The notes under the pieces: generated by a model
What the model saw: only the letters and a program-made list of their open reading frames with translations
What the model was told of the DNA's origin: nothing
Database searches by the model: none
Program-made: the position numbers and the translations under genes
Shown: one piece after another, positions 1 through 7,916 of the stretch
How positions within the stretch are numbered: position 1 is the stretch's first letter
Layout of the letters: every line of letters begins with the position of its first letter
DNA from: DASXVX01 sp036504075
GTDB taxonomy: Bacteria; Bacillota; Sulfobacillia; Symbiobacteriales; Symbiobacteriaceae
DNA length: 64,000 bases
Assembly (NCBI GenBank): GCA_036504075.1
Contig: DASXVX010000052.1
Span: forward strand, 186,001 to 250,000
Direction: 5' to 3'

Positions 1-131
1 GGCACCTCGAACCGTAAAAACTCCCCATTGAATGACACCCGAACGTCATCCCCGGCGTACGCCAGGTGGGAGGGCATTGCGAAAAACAGACTCAGCGCCA
101 ATGCCACTGCGATCAGCGATCGTTGGGTCAC
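1..131 (-). CDS. Secreted protein, N-terminal fragment (copper amine oxidase N-like domain?)
   Basis: Only the first 43 codons are in the window; the gene runs leftward off the edge. The GTG start at 131 is preceded by a GGAGG site with 7 bases of spacing, and the nearby ATG is followed at once by a stop. The first ~26 residues form a signal peptide: positively charged start (TQRS), a hydrophobic core (LIAVALALSLFFA) and an AYA cleavage-type end. The mature part begins DDVRVSFNGEFLRFEV, which resembles the start of the copper amine oxidase N-terminal-like domain common in Firmicute cell-surface proteins (VRVxxNGxxxxF). Export is clear; the family is a tentative reading of 15 residues. Confidence 0.6.
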   Translation of the reverse strand, partial: MTQRSLIAVALALSLFFAMPSHLAYAGDDVRVSFNGEFLRFEV

Positions 132-680
132 ATCTCCACCTCCGGCTACGCGATCCTACATAGAATAAGCATTATTCGTTTCGCTTTTGAAATGAAATCT
201 CCTACACAATTTCTGCAAAAACTAGACCAACAGGGAAATTTTCATAATTCGACAAGAGTCCTCCGCGTGGCGATATTTCGCCAAAACTTACTGTCAAAAT
301 GCCATGTCAAACGAGCACCGAAACCGCACCGGACGCTGTGCCAGTGCGGGAGCTACGTCGATGTGATTCTTCCAAATGAAACACCCGCCACTCGGTGTGC
401 TTTCGGAGAACGTGCACGCATATTCAACTGCCGAGGGATGGATATGCGTGTGATAGCCGTGTACGGGATCGGGAATCAGCTGCAAACGCCTACCGAAGCG
501 CAGAAGAACGCCGTAGCAGCCCGCTACGTTGAGCACCTGCTCCGCCGGGCCTTTCCAGTCTGTGCCATTTGCGTTCGACCGTCCGATCGTGCGTCGTCGT
601 CAGCGCCCCGATCGAACAACGCGGGTGGCTAGCCCAGATGTTCCCTTGCGGGGCAGGACGCCATAAAGGAGGAGCGGCTA
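132..680. other. Intergenic region, no convincing gene
   Basis: This gap separates the leftward secreted-protein gene from the rightward recombinase. Bases ~150-270 are A+T-rich compared with the surroundings and probably hold the promoter of the leftward gene: on the minus strand a TTCAAA and a TATTCT element are about 18 bases apart at ~165-195, a weak match. An open frame crosses this gap on the plus strand, but it has no recognisable domain, poor start context and codon use unlike its neighbours, so it was not called. Confidence 0.4.
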
Positions 681-2183
681 TTGGTGGTTCGCACCGCGCT
701 GTACGGTCGAGTCTCCACCGATGAGCAGGTTGAGGGATACTCCATAGGTGCCCAAGTTAAGGCAATGGAAGAGTATGCAGCCCGCCAGGGCTGGGCAGTC
801 GTGGCCCACTACATTGATGAAGGTGAATCCGCCCGGACCGACAATCGCCCGCAGTTCCAGCGAATGGTCAGCGCCGCTAAACGTAAGCCCAGACCCTTTG
901 ATGTCATCCTGGTCCACAAGTTTGACCGCTTCGCCCGCAACCGTGAGGACAGCTCCATTTACAAATCGCTCTTCCGGAAGGAGTGCGGAGTCGACGTCCG
1001 GAGCGTTACCGAGTTGACCGATAGTTCCCCGAGCGGCAAGCTCCTCGAAGGCGTCCTCGAAGTGGTCGCCGAGTTCTACTCCAACAACCTGGCCCACGAA
1101 GTATTGAAGGGCCAGCGCGAACGAGCCCTGGCAGCCGGAGCCATGAGCGTACCGCCAATCGGGTACAAAACCGGACCCGACGGCAGGTATCAGGTTGACC
1201 TTGCCACTGCTGACCTGGTCCGATGGTTGTTTGCAGAGTATGCCAAGGGCGAAGAGGGCTACCGCAGTTTGGCTCAACGAGTCCGGGCGGACGGGGAGAC
1301 GAAGTTCGGCCCAGTGGTCCGCAATTACAGTTGGATCGACGCATTCATCCGCCGAATCCTTGCCAACGAAGTCTATTGCGGCACCTACATCTGGGGGCGC
1401 CACGACTCGAACCGCAAATGGACGGAGCGAGATCGTTCGGAGTGGGTAGTTGTGGAAGATGCTCACGAGCCCCTGGTGTCCAAAGAGCTGTTTGAGCGTG
1501 TCCAGCAACTCCGCTCCTCCCGCCGGGGGGTCCGGCGGGCGCAGCCCGGGGAGGACTACCTGCTACGCGGGCTTGTCCGGTGCCTGGACTGCGGGGCCAA
1601 CGCCATTAAGTTCCGGTACCAGTGGGACGACAAGCGAACCGGGCAGCGCATCGTGGTACCCTGCCTGATCTGCGGGGCGTACTCAAAGAACAAGGGCTGC
1701 TACTGCAACCGCGTGGAGATGGCGGAGGTCGAAGGCGCTGTCTTGGCCTACCTCAAGGACTTCCTGCAGAATCGAATCGACCCATCGCACGTGGAGGTCA
1801 AGCTGACCAGGCCGTCTACCGCACACAAGGAGATCGAGATGATCGACCGGAGGTTGTCGGCCCTGGACAAGAAGCTCCAGCGACTCGTGGATGCCTACGC
1901 GGCTGAAGTCATTAGCCTGGACGACCTGGCGACCGGCCGCGAACGCATCGCGGCCGAGCGATCCACACTGGAACAGCAGAAGGCCGCCCTCGATGAGGCG
2001 GCCTTCAGTATGAGTCCGGAGGCAATGGCAACTGCGGTACGGGAACGAGCCAAGGCGGTGCAGGACACCGCCACGGATTACGAGCAGTCGATCGCGCAGC
2101 GACGGGCGGCATTGGCGCAGATTGTCGACTCCGTTCACGTCAGCCGGAAGCAAGATCTGGTCAAGATCGTCTTCCGGCTTTAA
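681..2183 (+). CDS. Large serine recombinase (site-specific integrase)
   Basis: 500 residues, the normal size for large serine integrases of Firmicute phages and conjugative elements. The N-terminal resolvase domain (~1-150) opens with ALYGRVSTDEQ, where the Ser of GRVST is the predicted nucleophile, and carries the conserved HKFDRFARN segment. A recombinase domain follows (~160-280). Next is a zinc ribbon built from CLDCGANAIKF and CLICGAYSKNKGCYC (~300-345), then a coiled coil (~380-450) and a C-terminal DSVHVSRKQDLVKIVFRL strand. The TTG start at 681 has an AAAGGAGG site 8 bases upstream; GTG at 684 is the alternative. The stop lies only ~20 bases from a truncated prkA fragment, as expected when the att site sits beside the integrase gene. 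Confidence 0.93.
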   Translation: MVVRTALYGRVSTDEQVEGYSIGAQVKAMEEYAARQGWAVVAHYIDEGESARTDNRPQFQRMVSAAKRKPRPFDVILVHKFDRFARNREDSSIYKSLFRKECGVDVRSVTELTDSSPSGKLLEGVLEVVAEFYSNNLAHEVLKGQRERALAAGAMSVPPIGYKTGPDGRYQVDLATADLVRWLFAEYAKGEEGYRSLAQRVRADGETKFGPVVRNYSWIDAFIRRILANEVYCGTYIWGRHDSNRKWTERDRSEWVVVEDAHEPLVSKELFERVQQLRSSRRGVRRAQPGEDYLLRGLVRCLDCGANAIKFRYQWDDKRTGQRIVVPCLICGAYSKNKGCYCNRVEMAEVEGAVLAYLKDFLQNRIDPSHVEVKLTRPSTAHKEIEMIDRRLSALDKKLQRLVDAYAAEVISLDDLATGRERIAAERSTLEQQKAALDEAAFSMSPEAMATAVRERAKAVQDTATDYEQSIAQRRAALAQIVDSVHVSRKQDLVKIVFRL

Positions 2184-2205
2184 CGCCCCTTACTTTTCGC
2201 AGAGA

Positions 2206-2571
2206 TTATCCGGTCTCACCGTCGTATAGCTTCAGCTTCTTTGTCAGGCTGAGGCCGGCTTTCTTGGATGGCTCCAGCCGGGTCAGAATGGCGAACATCG
2301 ATGCCACCCGGAGCGTGTGCGGAGCGAGGTGGATGTTCTGGAGCCCGGAATCGCCCAGCAGTTTCTGGTAGATGCGGATCTCTTCGGAGAGCCGCAGGTT
2401 GTAGGGCACGCGGACGAGGATCATCCGGTCCTTCAACGCCTCGTTCTTCTTGTTGTTGACGAAGCCGTTAAATTCGTTCTCGTTGGTGTGACTGACGATC
2501 ACCTCGTCCGCGTAGATCATTGCAAATCTTCCCGTCTTGATATTCTGCTCCTGCAAGCAGGTTTTCTTCAA
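2206..2571 (-). pseudogene. prkA: prkA fragment (serine protein kinase PrkA, internal piece)
   Basis: The minus strand encodes about 110 residues closely resembling the middle of PrkA, the AAA+ serine protein kinase of sporulating Firmicutes (full length ~630). Recognisable stretches are KTGRFAMIYADEVIVSHTNENEF, quoted here in parts as GRFAMIYADEVIVSHTNENE, then NKKNEALKDRMILVRVPYNL, HLAPHTLRVASMFAILTRL and KKLKLYDGE. The similarity stops abruptly after LYDGE, where a stop follows, ~20 bases from the recombinase stop. On the other side it fades before LQEQN. Both the kinase N-terminal half and the C-terminal domain are missing, so the fragment cannot work as a kinase. It probably marks the recombinase target site. 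The first residues given by the open frame are not PrkA-like. Confidence 0.75.
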
Positions 2572-2678
2572 ACTAAAGTCGCCGTCCAGGCAACGAAAAG
2601 GAGGTTTAGCAGTAAGACGCCATCGGCTAGCTGTATAGCAGGAGCACTAGTTACATCACGAAAGGAGCGCTGTACTCA

Positions 2679-2837
2679 ATGAGTGACATCCCGATCATTG
2701 GCATCAACCTGACCGGCGAAGCGGCCCTCAGTAAGCCCCACCACCGTTATTCGACCCGCCCGACAAGGTCGGTACCCGGACCCATGCCAGAGAGGGACGG
2801 AAATGCCGGTCCCACACCAGGCTGCAACTCGGGTTAA
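2679..2837 (+). pseudogene. Collapsed duplicate of the ParM-like gene
   Basis: A 52-codon frame with a good site (AAAGGAG) begins MSDIPIIGINL and then jumps to TGEAALSKPHHRYSTRP. Both pieces match the intact ParM-like protein downstream, whose start is GDIPVIGIDL and whose residues ~50-65 read VGEAALSEQHHRYAVR. The nucleotide match continues with a one-base slip to about 2770. The copy has therefore lost ~110 bases just after the first phosphate-binding strand and then decays. It may still be translated as a short peptide, but it lacks the ATPase core. This is direct comparison within the window. Confidence 0.7.
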
Positions 2838-2973
2838 GGCCATCCGGGATGAAGTCGCTGGCAAAGCCGAAGACATCCTCGCCCGCTTGTCCAGCTTCGA
2901 CCCGAATCCACGTCAGTCTCTAGTACGGACGCTGGTGCGGCGGGTCCTGATCTATCGAGACGGCTTCTTGTGA
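2803..2973 (+). pseudogene. Possible C-terminal remnant of a serine recombinase
   Basis: A 56-residue open stretch ends LVRTLVRRVLIYRDGFL followed by TGA. This resembles the C-terminal helix and strand of large serine recombinases (L...LV.RV.IY.DG), preceded by a charged helical segment (VKAIRDEVAGKAEDILARL) like the coiled coil of that family. The intact recombinase in this window ends differently, so this would come from another element. No good start or ribosome site precedes it. The assignment rests on a short pattern and is tentative. Confidence 0.35.
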
Positions 2974-3073
2974 ACTCGACGCCCTTAGTTTCCGGATCAA
3001 CTTGTCCAGTATCGGGTGGATACAGCTTCGTGAAGCTGCATCCATCCCGACAGTCAGGAAGGAGTGCTTCACC

Positions 3074-4048
3074 GTGGGAGACATCCCTGTCATCGGCATC
3101 GACCTGGGCTACGGCCAGGTCAAGGTTGCGGGTCCTGGATACCGTGCGAGCTTCCCCGCCCTGGTCGCCGAAAAAGTTGTCTGGTCCGAATCTGCCGGGC
3201 TCGTAGAATGGGACAACCATCACTTCCTGGTGGGCGAGGCCGCCCTCAGCGAGCAGCATCATCGCTATGCGGTTCGGATGGACAAGGCCGACACCCTTGA
3301 GGAGCTCGCGAAGTACCAGGTCGCTCTGGCTCTCGCCTCGCGTCACTACGACAGCAGTGTCTTCGGCATTGCCACCGGACTGCCCCCCATGTACTGGAAA
3401 TCGCTGCCCCTTCGGCAACAACTCGTGGACAAGCTGTCTGGCTCCTTCCGGTTCAAGTTCGAAGGCCGGTCCTATGACATAACCGTGGCCGGCGTCACGG
3501 TGGACCCGCAAGCCGGTGCCGCGTTTTACGACTTCCTGCTGACTGAGGACGCCGAACCGGCTGACCGAGAACTGCTTGGCCTCCGGACTATCACGGTGGA
3601 TGTGGGGCACCGGACCACTGACCTCGCCTTCATGGCAGGGCGAAAGGCGGCCATGGGCAGCCGGTCCATCCTGACGGCGGAACTGGGAATGTGGGCCGTA
3701 TACGAAGAGACCGCCCGGCTCCTGTTCGCCGAGCACCGTCTCAACCTGACTCCCTCCGACATCGACAGTTACCTGCGAAAGGGCGGGAGCCTGAAGCTGT
3801 CAGGGAGTGAATTGCTGCTGGGTCCTTACCTGGCCAAAGCAGTTGAACCGGTCGCCCATACCCTGGCGGCGGCCGTTGCCCGGCAGACCGCGGATCTGCG
3901 CCTCTGGGACGCAGTCTTGCTCGTTGGCGGTGGCGCTCCACTTTTTCGGGAGGTGTTGACACAGCAACTCGGGATTCCAGTCCGACTGGCGAGAGATCCG
4001 GCCTATGCAAACGCGGCGGGGTTCTTCAAACGGCAGCTTGAGCGGTAA
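3074..4048 (+). CDS. ParM/StbA-like actin-fold ATPase (DNA segregation)
   Basis: 324 residues, the usual size for ParM-type actin-like proteins that push replicons apart by polymerising with ATP. Actin-fold signatures are present in order: phosphate-1 VIGIDLGYGQVKV (~5-17), phosphate-2 TVDVGHRTTDLAF (~175-187) and the adenosine motif AVLLVGGGAPLFREVL (~278-293). The GTG start at 3074 is set by an AAGGAG site 9 bases upstream; the open frame extends further, but those residues do not fit the family. Seven bases after its stop comes a small gene likely to encode the DNA-binding partner. Such pairs belong to plasmids and integrative conjugative elements, which agrees with the nearby recombinase. 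A truncated copy lies just upstream. Confidence 0.85.
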   Translation: MGDIPVIGIDLGYGQVKVAGPGYRASFPALVAEKVVWSESAGLVEWDNHHFLVGEAALSEQHHRYAVRMDKADTLEELAKYQVALALASRHYDSSVFGIATGLPPMYWKSLPLRQQLVDKLSGSFRFKFEGRSYDITVAGVTVDPQAGAAFYDFLLTEDAEPADRELLGLRTITVDVGHRTTDLAFMAGRKAAMGSRSILTAELGMWAVYEETARLLFAEHRLNLTPSDIDSYLRKGGSLKLSGSELLLGPYLAKAVEPVAHTLAAAVARQTADLRLWDAVLLVGGGAPLFREVLTQQLGIPVRLARDPAYANAAGFFKRQLER

Positions 4049-4054
4049 TCGGCC

Positions 4055-4297
4055 ATGACCAGACGCAAACAGCCGGTGATCGTTTACCTGCCCCCCGGCG
4101 ATCCGGTCCTGGCGCACCTCGTGCGCTTTGCCAACCGGAGCGCCGAAGCCGCCCGGCTCATGCGGGCTGCGTTGGAGAACTCCTCCGGGTCACAGAGGCC
4201 GTTACCCCACCCCGCCTTGCCCCCCGAGGTTCCGGAACGCACGAATGTCCCCATCCCCCCGCCGGACGATAAAGACCCCGGGTGGGACGCGGAGTAG
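4055..4297 (+). CDS. Small ParR-like partner of the ParM-type ATPase (putative)
   Basis: 80 residues, starting 7 bases after the ParM-like stop and so probably co-transcribed and co-translated. The N-terminal part (PVIVYLPPGDPVLAHLVRFA) has the shape of a ribbon-helix-helix strand and helix: V-I-V-Y-L-P followed by a helix. The next helix (RSAEAARLMRAALEN) completes it. The C-terminal third is Pro-rich and acidic (PIPPPDDKDPGWDAE), the position where ParR proteins carry their filament-binding tail. Position and shape suggest the adaptor that links centromere DNA to the filament. No family was recognised from sequence alone. Confidence 0.55.
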   Translation: MTRRKQPVIVYLPPGDPVLAHLVRFANRSAEAARLMRAALENSSGSQRPLPHPALPPEVPERTNVPIPPPDDKDPGWDAE

Positions 4298-4346
4298 CGT
4301 TCTTCGGCCCCTGGCAGAGCACTCTCGCAAGTCGCTGTCCCGGAGA

Positions 4347-6268
4347 ATCGAGTAGCCGGTAGGGTTGCCCTACAAGCTCTCACACCACCGCCACGTGCGT
4401 TTTATCGCATACGGCGGTTCGTCAGGCTCTACGGGTCCGTTCGTAACGCTCCAGCAGTCCGACAAGCCCTTGGTCTCGCCAGTAGGCGAGGCAGAGGGCT
4501 TTGTGTAGTTGCGGAGTGGCCGCTGTTCGCCAATAGCCCATGCGGGTCGCCGCAATCTCGCGGGCGGCCTGCTCTTTGAGGCCAAGGCGTCGCAGTTCCC
4601 GGCTCCGTGTCCTGGGTCGCTTCCACTCTTTCCAGAGGATTTGCCTTAGTCGTCGGCGGAGCCACTCGTCCGTTCCCCTGAGCAGTTCCTTGGCGTCAGC
4701 GATGGCGAAATACCCCATCCAGCCGCCCAGATAGCTGTTCAGTCGTCGGATGCGTTCCGTCATCGACGTGCTCCGGCTCCGCTTGGTCAGTCCCCGCAGT
4801 TTCTTTTGCAGGCGCTGGACCGTTTTCGGGGCCAGGCGAATCCATGGTCCGTTCTTGCTGTTGTAGAAGCTGAAGCCTAGGAACTTCCGCTTCCATGGCC
4901 GGTCCACGGCGCTCTTCGCTTCGTTCACCTTGAGCTTGAGGCGGTTCTCCAGGAAGTGCTTGACGCTCTGAAAGACACGTTCCCCGGCCCGCTTGCTCTT
5001 TACGTAGATGTTGTTGTCATCTGCGTAGCGCGCAAAGCGGTGGCCCCGCTTTTCCAGCTCCATGTCCAGGTCGTCCAGTAAGATGTTGGCCAGTAGCGGA
5101 CTGAGGGGGCCGCCTTGCGGTGTCCCCTCCTCCGTCCGGACCTTCACCCCGCCAATCATGACGCCCGATTCCAAGTACCGCCGGATTAGTAGCAGGACTC
5201 GTTTGTCCTCCACCTTCCTTGCCACGCGCACCATGAGAATGTCGTGGTTGACCCGGTCAAAGACCCCTTCAAGTCCATGTCCACCACCCAGGTGTTTCCC
5301 TCCTGAATGAACCGCTGCGCTGTCCGGATCGCCTCTCGGGGACCACGTCCCGGACGAAACGCATAGCTCCATTCGGAGAACTGCGGGTCAAAGATCGGTG
5401 TGAGAACCTGCGACAGGGCCTGCTGTAGCAGCCTATCAAGGCGGGTGGGAATTCCTAAAAGCCTAACGCCGCCGCCATCGGGTTTCGGGGTTTCGACCCG
5501 TCGTACCGGCATCGGTTGATAGGTCCCCGCCAGAAGCTCCAAACGGATGCGCTCCCAGTTCTCACGGATGTATTGACGCAGGTCTTTGGTTTCCATGCCG
5601 TCGATTCCGGGGGCTCCTCTGTTTGCCTCGACTCGCTTCAGCGCCGCCAGCATGTTGTGGCGCTCAAGCATCTGCTCCAGCAACGTTTCGGTTCCGGTCC
5701 CGCGGGATGTGGTCTCGGTTTGCGCCGAAGGCGCGCTCGGCTCTTGGTCGGTCCCCCGCGGCTTCACCGCTTCCTCCCGCCCGAAGGCCCTTGCGGGGTT
5801 TTCGGCTGTCTGCGCACGTCTTGCGAGCTTGCCAAGTACATCCCCTCCTAACGTTCGGGCCTTCAACCCTCGGGCGTCCCCGGTGGCCTACTATGCCCGA
5901 TGCTGACTCCTGCCGGGTCGAGCAGGGCCTTGGGTGTTGCCCTTGTGCCCTGCTTGTCGGCTCTGCCGACGTTCCCGACAGGTCTCCCCGGGTCAGAGCG
6001 CTGACCTTCCCCCCGTGCCTGTCGCGTTTACTGTCACAGCCTCTTGGCAGCGTCGGGTTTCGCTTTGTTCTGCAAGCTCACCCAGTCAGGACAGCCTCAC
6101 TCGCGCCGCAGGTCATGCACCTGCTTCGTGTTCCTCAAGTCGTGGGTTTGCCTTCAGCTCCTTCAGACCCCACCTCACGGTGATAGCCCTTGCTGTCGGC
6201 TAACGGGCTGGAGCTGCCTCGCCCGTAGGGGACTTTCACCCCCGAGTCAGCGCCCCTGCCGGGCGCAC
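4347..6268 (-). mobile_element. Group II intron (class C-like), about 1.9 kb
   Basis: The intron reads leftward. Its 5' end is placed at 6268, where the minus strand begins GTGCGCCCGGCAGGGGCG, the GUGYG start and first stem of a group II ribozyme. The 3' end is placed near 4347, after a domain V-like hairpin (~4385-4425; arms GAACCGCCG and CGGCGG around TGCGATAAAACGCA) and a domain VI-like stem ending GGCTACTCGAT. Domains I-III fill ~5870-6268 and the reverse transcriptase lies in domain IV. The 5' exon carries a hairpin (arms 6281-6287 and 6294-6300) a few bases before the junction, the terminator-type target preferred by class C introns. Ends are accurate to a few bases; class is inferred from the protein. 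Confidence 0.8.
4422..5866 (-). pseudogene. ltrA: Group II intron reverse transcriptase/maturase, frameshifted
   Basis: Two overlapping minus-strand frames together give a complete intron-encoded protein of ~460 residues. The first (to about 5265) has RVEANRGAPGIDGM, the KPDGGGVRLLGIPTRLDRL fingers and SYAFRPGRGPREAI. The second continues with FDRVNHDILMVRVARK, TEEGTPQGGPLSPLLANI, the catalytic FARYADD box, the FLGFSF motif, the maturase X domain and the TRMGYWRTAATPQLHKAL C-terminus. One base is missing at ~5261-5272, just after VVDMDLKG, which puts the catalytic half out of frame. The start is unclear: TTG at 5866 lies upstream of the best ribosome site, and the ATG after that site is in another frame, so a second small frameshift is possible. 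There is no endonuclease domain. The intron could still move with maturase supplied by a sister copy. Confidence 0.85.
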
Positions 6269-6880
6269 AGAAATGGCCCCTGCCCTCCTCTCAGAGGGCA
6301 AGTGCTTTGCGACCGTCCATTGCTTTTACCCGGTCTGAATGTACTCTGGACGGCTTACGCAGGAGCATGCAGCCGCCGAGTCTATCCCAGCTTTCGGGCG
6401 TATCACTTACGGGCCGGACAGTGACACAGCGGTCAACGGAACGCGGAGTGCCGATAAGGCAGGATGCCATACTCGGGCCGGAGTCGGCGCCAAATTTGGC
6501 GGCGGGCAAATGCATGCTCGCCGCATCTTAATACACTGACGGGATTGAACCTGGGTGTTGGATGATCGGATTCAAGCGTCACATTCGCGGGCAAATCCGA
6601 TGTCAGCCGATTGGACGGAGACCTTTGCTTTCCCCCGCCCGGCGGTATCGTGCCAACTGGGAGTATGAACGCCGAGGAGGACACTTGGCGTGAACGCTAA
6701 TGCGGTCAGCCCGAATCCCAAGCGAGCATCACCAGGGCGATCTCTCCGGGGTCAACCTATTACCCGCGACAGGCAGGCCAATTTCGACTGCCCGTGACAC
6801 CGTGCCGAAACGATCGGAGCCGACTCTCGTCGAAAGTGCACTGCAGGACGTGCCGTGGGGCCTTCGCAAAGGTTCAAAAC
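6269..6880. other. Non-coding stretch between intron and toxin locus
   Basis: Apart from the hairpin at 6281-6300 beside the intron junction, nothing recognisable was found. Open frames here are short, overlap on both strands and show no domain or ribosome site. The hairpin may be an old terminator that served as the intron landing site. Confidence 0.4.
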
Positions 6881-6921
6881 GTCGATGTGGAGCGCGGGGG
6901 TCCCCCGTGCTCCACATCGAC
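6881..6921 (-). terminator. Long perfect-arm hairpin, probable terminator of the SMI1/KNR4 gene
   Basis: The two halves GTCGATGTGGAGC-GCGGGGG and CCCCCGT-GCTCCACATCGAC are reverse complements over 20 bases with one mismatch and almost no loop. On the minus strand the stem is followed by GTTTTG, a short T-run, and it begins about 20 bases after the leftward SMI1/KNR4 stop. A Rho-independent terminator is the likeliest role. The length of the stem is unusual. Confidence 0.65.
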
Positions 6922-6939
6922 TGCCGCACTGTCCCCTTC

Positions 6940-7485
6940 CTACGGTGAGTACTCCTGCCCTGTTCCTTGCCGCCAGTGGTTCGCCAAGGAGCGGTATGTA
7001 TCCTCGAGGAACTCAGCGAGCGTGTCCTGGCGGTGGATTACCCCGTTGTGCCACCAGACAACCTCCATGTCGCCGTTTCCCGTCGGCTTCAGGGGATTGA
7101 AGAACCACAGATCCTCACCACGGCGAACACCGAAAACGATGGCCGACGTCAACGCGGCCCCTTCATCGACAGGCCCCACTTCGTCCATGCAGATTTGCAG
7201 TGTCTCACGGGCGTCATCCATCAGGAGACTGCTGATCATCTGAGACGTTCCGAGTAAATGGGTGTGCTGAAAAAACTCTGGCCAGCCATTGCACCGGCTC
7301 AGGAGAGCGCGAAGACTAGTGGGCAGCTTCCGTCCCAAATGGTGCTCCAACTCCCGGAGTTCCATCAGTGTGGCAGGCGGGTTGGGATCGCCAGTCGGGT
7401 ACAGATACCCAGGATCGGCTTCAGGAATAGCCTTCCTGATCTTCACCAGCCTCTCCAGGACTTCCTCAAGCGGCGTCATTCCCAT
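6940..7485 (-). CDS. SMI1/KNR4 (SUKH-1) family immunity protein
   Basis: About 181 residues from the ATG at 7485 (MGMTPLEEVLERLVKIRKAI); ATG at 7479 is possible, with GAGG 4 or 10 bases upstream. The fold signature is visible: LMELRELEHHLGRKLPTSLRALLSRCNGWPEFF (shown in parts: a helix ending in E, then LP.S.R.LL...NG), followed by beta strands ALTSAIVFGVRRGEDLWFF and a WWHNGVIHRQDTLAEFLED end. SUKH proteins neutralise diverse nuclease toxins of polymorphic systems. The gene lies downstream of the RHS toxin and immediately after a decayed RHS tip, so it is probably the immunity gene of that lost tip. The upstream frame (to 7596) overlaps the tip remnant and is not included. Confidence 0.8.
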   Translation of the reverse strand: MGMTPLEEVLERLVKIRKAIPEADPGYLYPTGDPNPPATLMELRELEHHLGRKLPTSLRALLSRCNGWPEFFQHTHLLGTSQMISSLLMDDARETLQICMDEVGPVDEGAALTSAIVFGVRRGEDLWFFNPLKPTGNGDMEVVWWHNGVIHRQDTLAEFLEDTYRSLANHWRQGTGQEYSP

Positions 7486-7904
7486 CACACCTCGGTATTT
7501 CCTTCGTCCGACTGAGGACAGGCTTAACCCCACCGGCGGCCACTTCCGGGTCGTAGCCGGGGAGAGTTCCGGAACGGGGGCCGACTGTCTGGGCAAAGGC
7601 GAGTGCTGGATGCGCCCATGGAGGCCACAAGGCCGGCCAACTCGTAAACCACGCGGCCGTTGTCCTCGCCCAACACCGCCTCATAACCCCGCTCCAGCCC
7701 GGCGGAGCGACCGGACTCCCAGCTCCGGCTGTTCGCGCCAAGATGTCCGCGCCACCTCGCGTGGCCCGACCTCCACGTCCATGGCACCCTCAGTTGCCAC
7801 GTCCCGGCGGTAGTCCGCCGCCCAGTCCTGTGCCTTGACGAAGGGGGCCACCTTATGGGGTGGGATAAGCCCCGCCATGCTGTGGGCCACGTCCGCTCCA
7901 TCAC
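7466..7904 (-). pseudogene. Orphan RHS C-terminal tip remnant (pre-toxin region)
   Basis: Three short minus-strand frames in succession match the pre-toxin region of the RHS protein upstream. DWAADYRRDVATEGAMDVE corresponds to NWAANYRWDVAAQGVFEVA. ANSRSWESGRSAGLERGYEA corresponds to ANSKDWQPESANVLERGYQA, and VLGEDNGRVVYELAGLVASM to VLGDERGRAVYETVGAMATV. PGYDPEVAAGG corresponds to TGYDPEVASAG. At least two frameshifts separate the pieces, and ~35 hydrophobic residues are missing. No toxin domain remains; the last frame ends within a few codons. This is the relic of a displaced toxin cassette, left beside its SMI1/KNR4 immunity gene. Confidence 0.75.
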
Positions 7905-7916
7905 CGGGTTGGGCGA

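Noticed and set aside
66..632. Open frame of 188 codons on the plus strand.
   Set aside because: It crosses the signal-peptide gene on the other strand and an A+T-rich promoter region, has no domain, no ribosome site and irregular codon use.
6433..6684. Minus-strand frame of 83 codons between intron and SMI1/KNR4 gene.
   Set aside because: No domain or ribosome site, and it overlaps equally long frames on the other strand.
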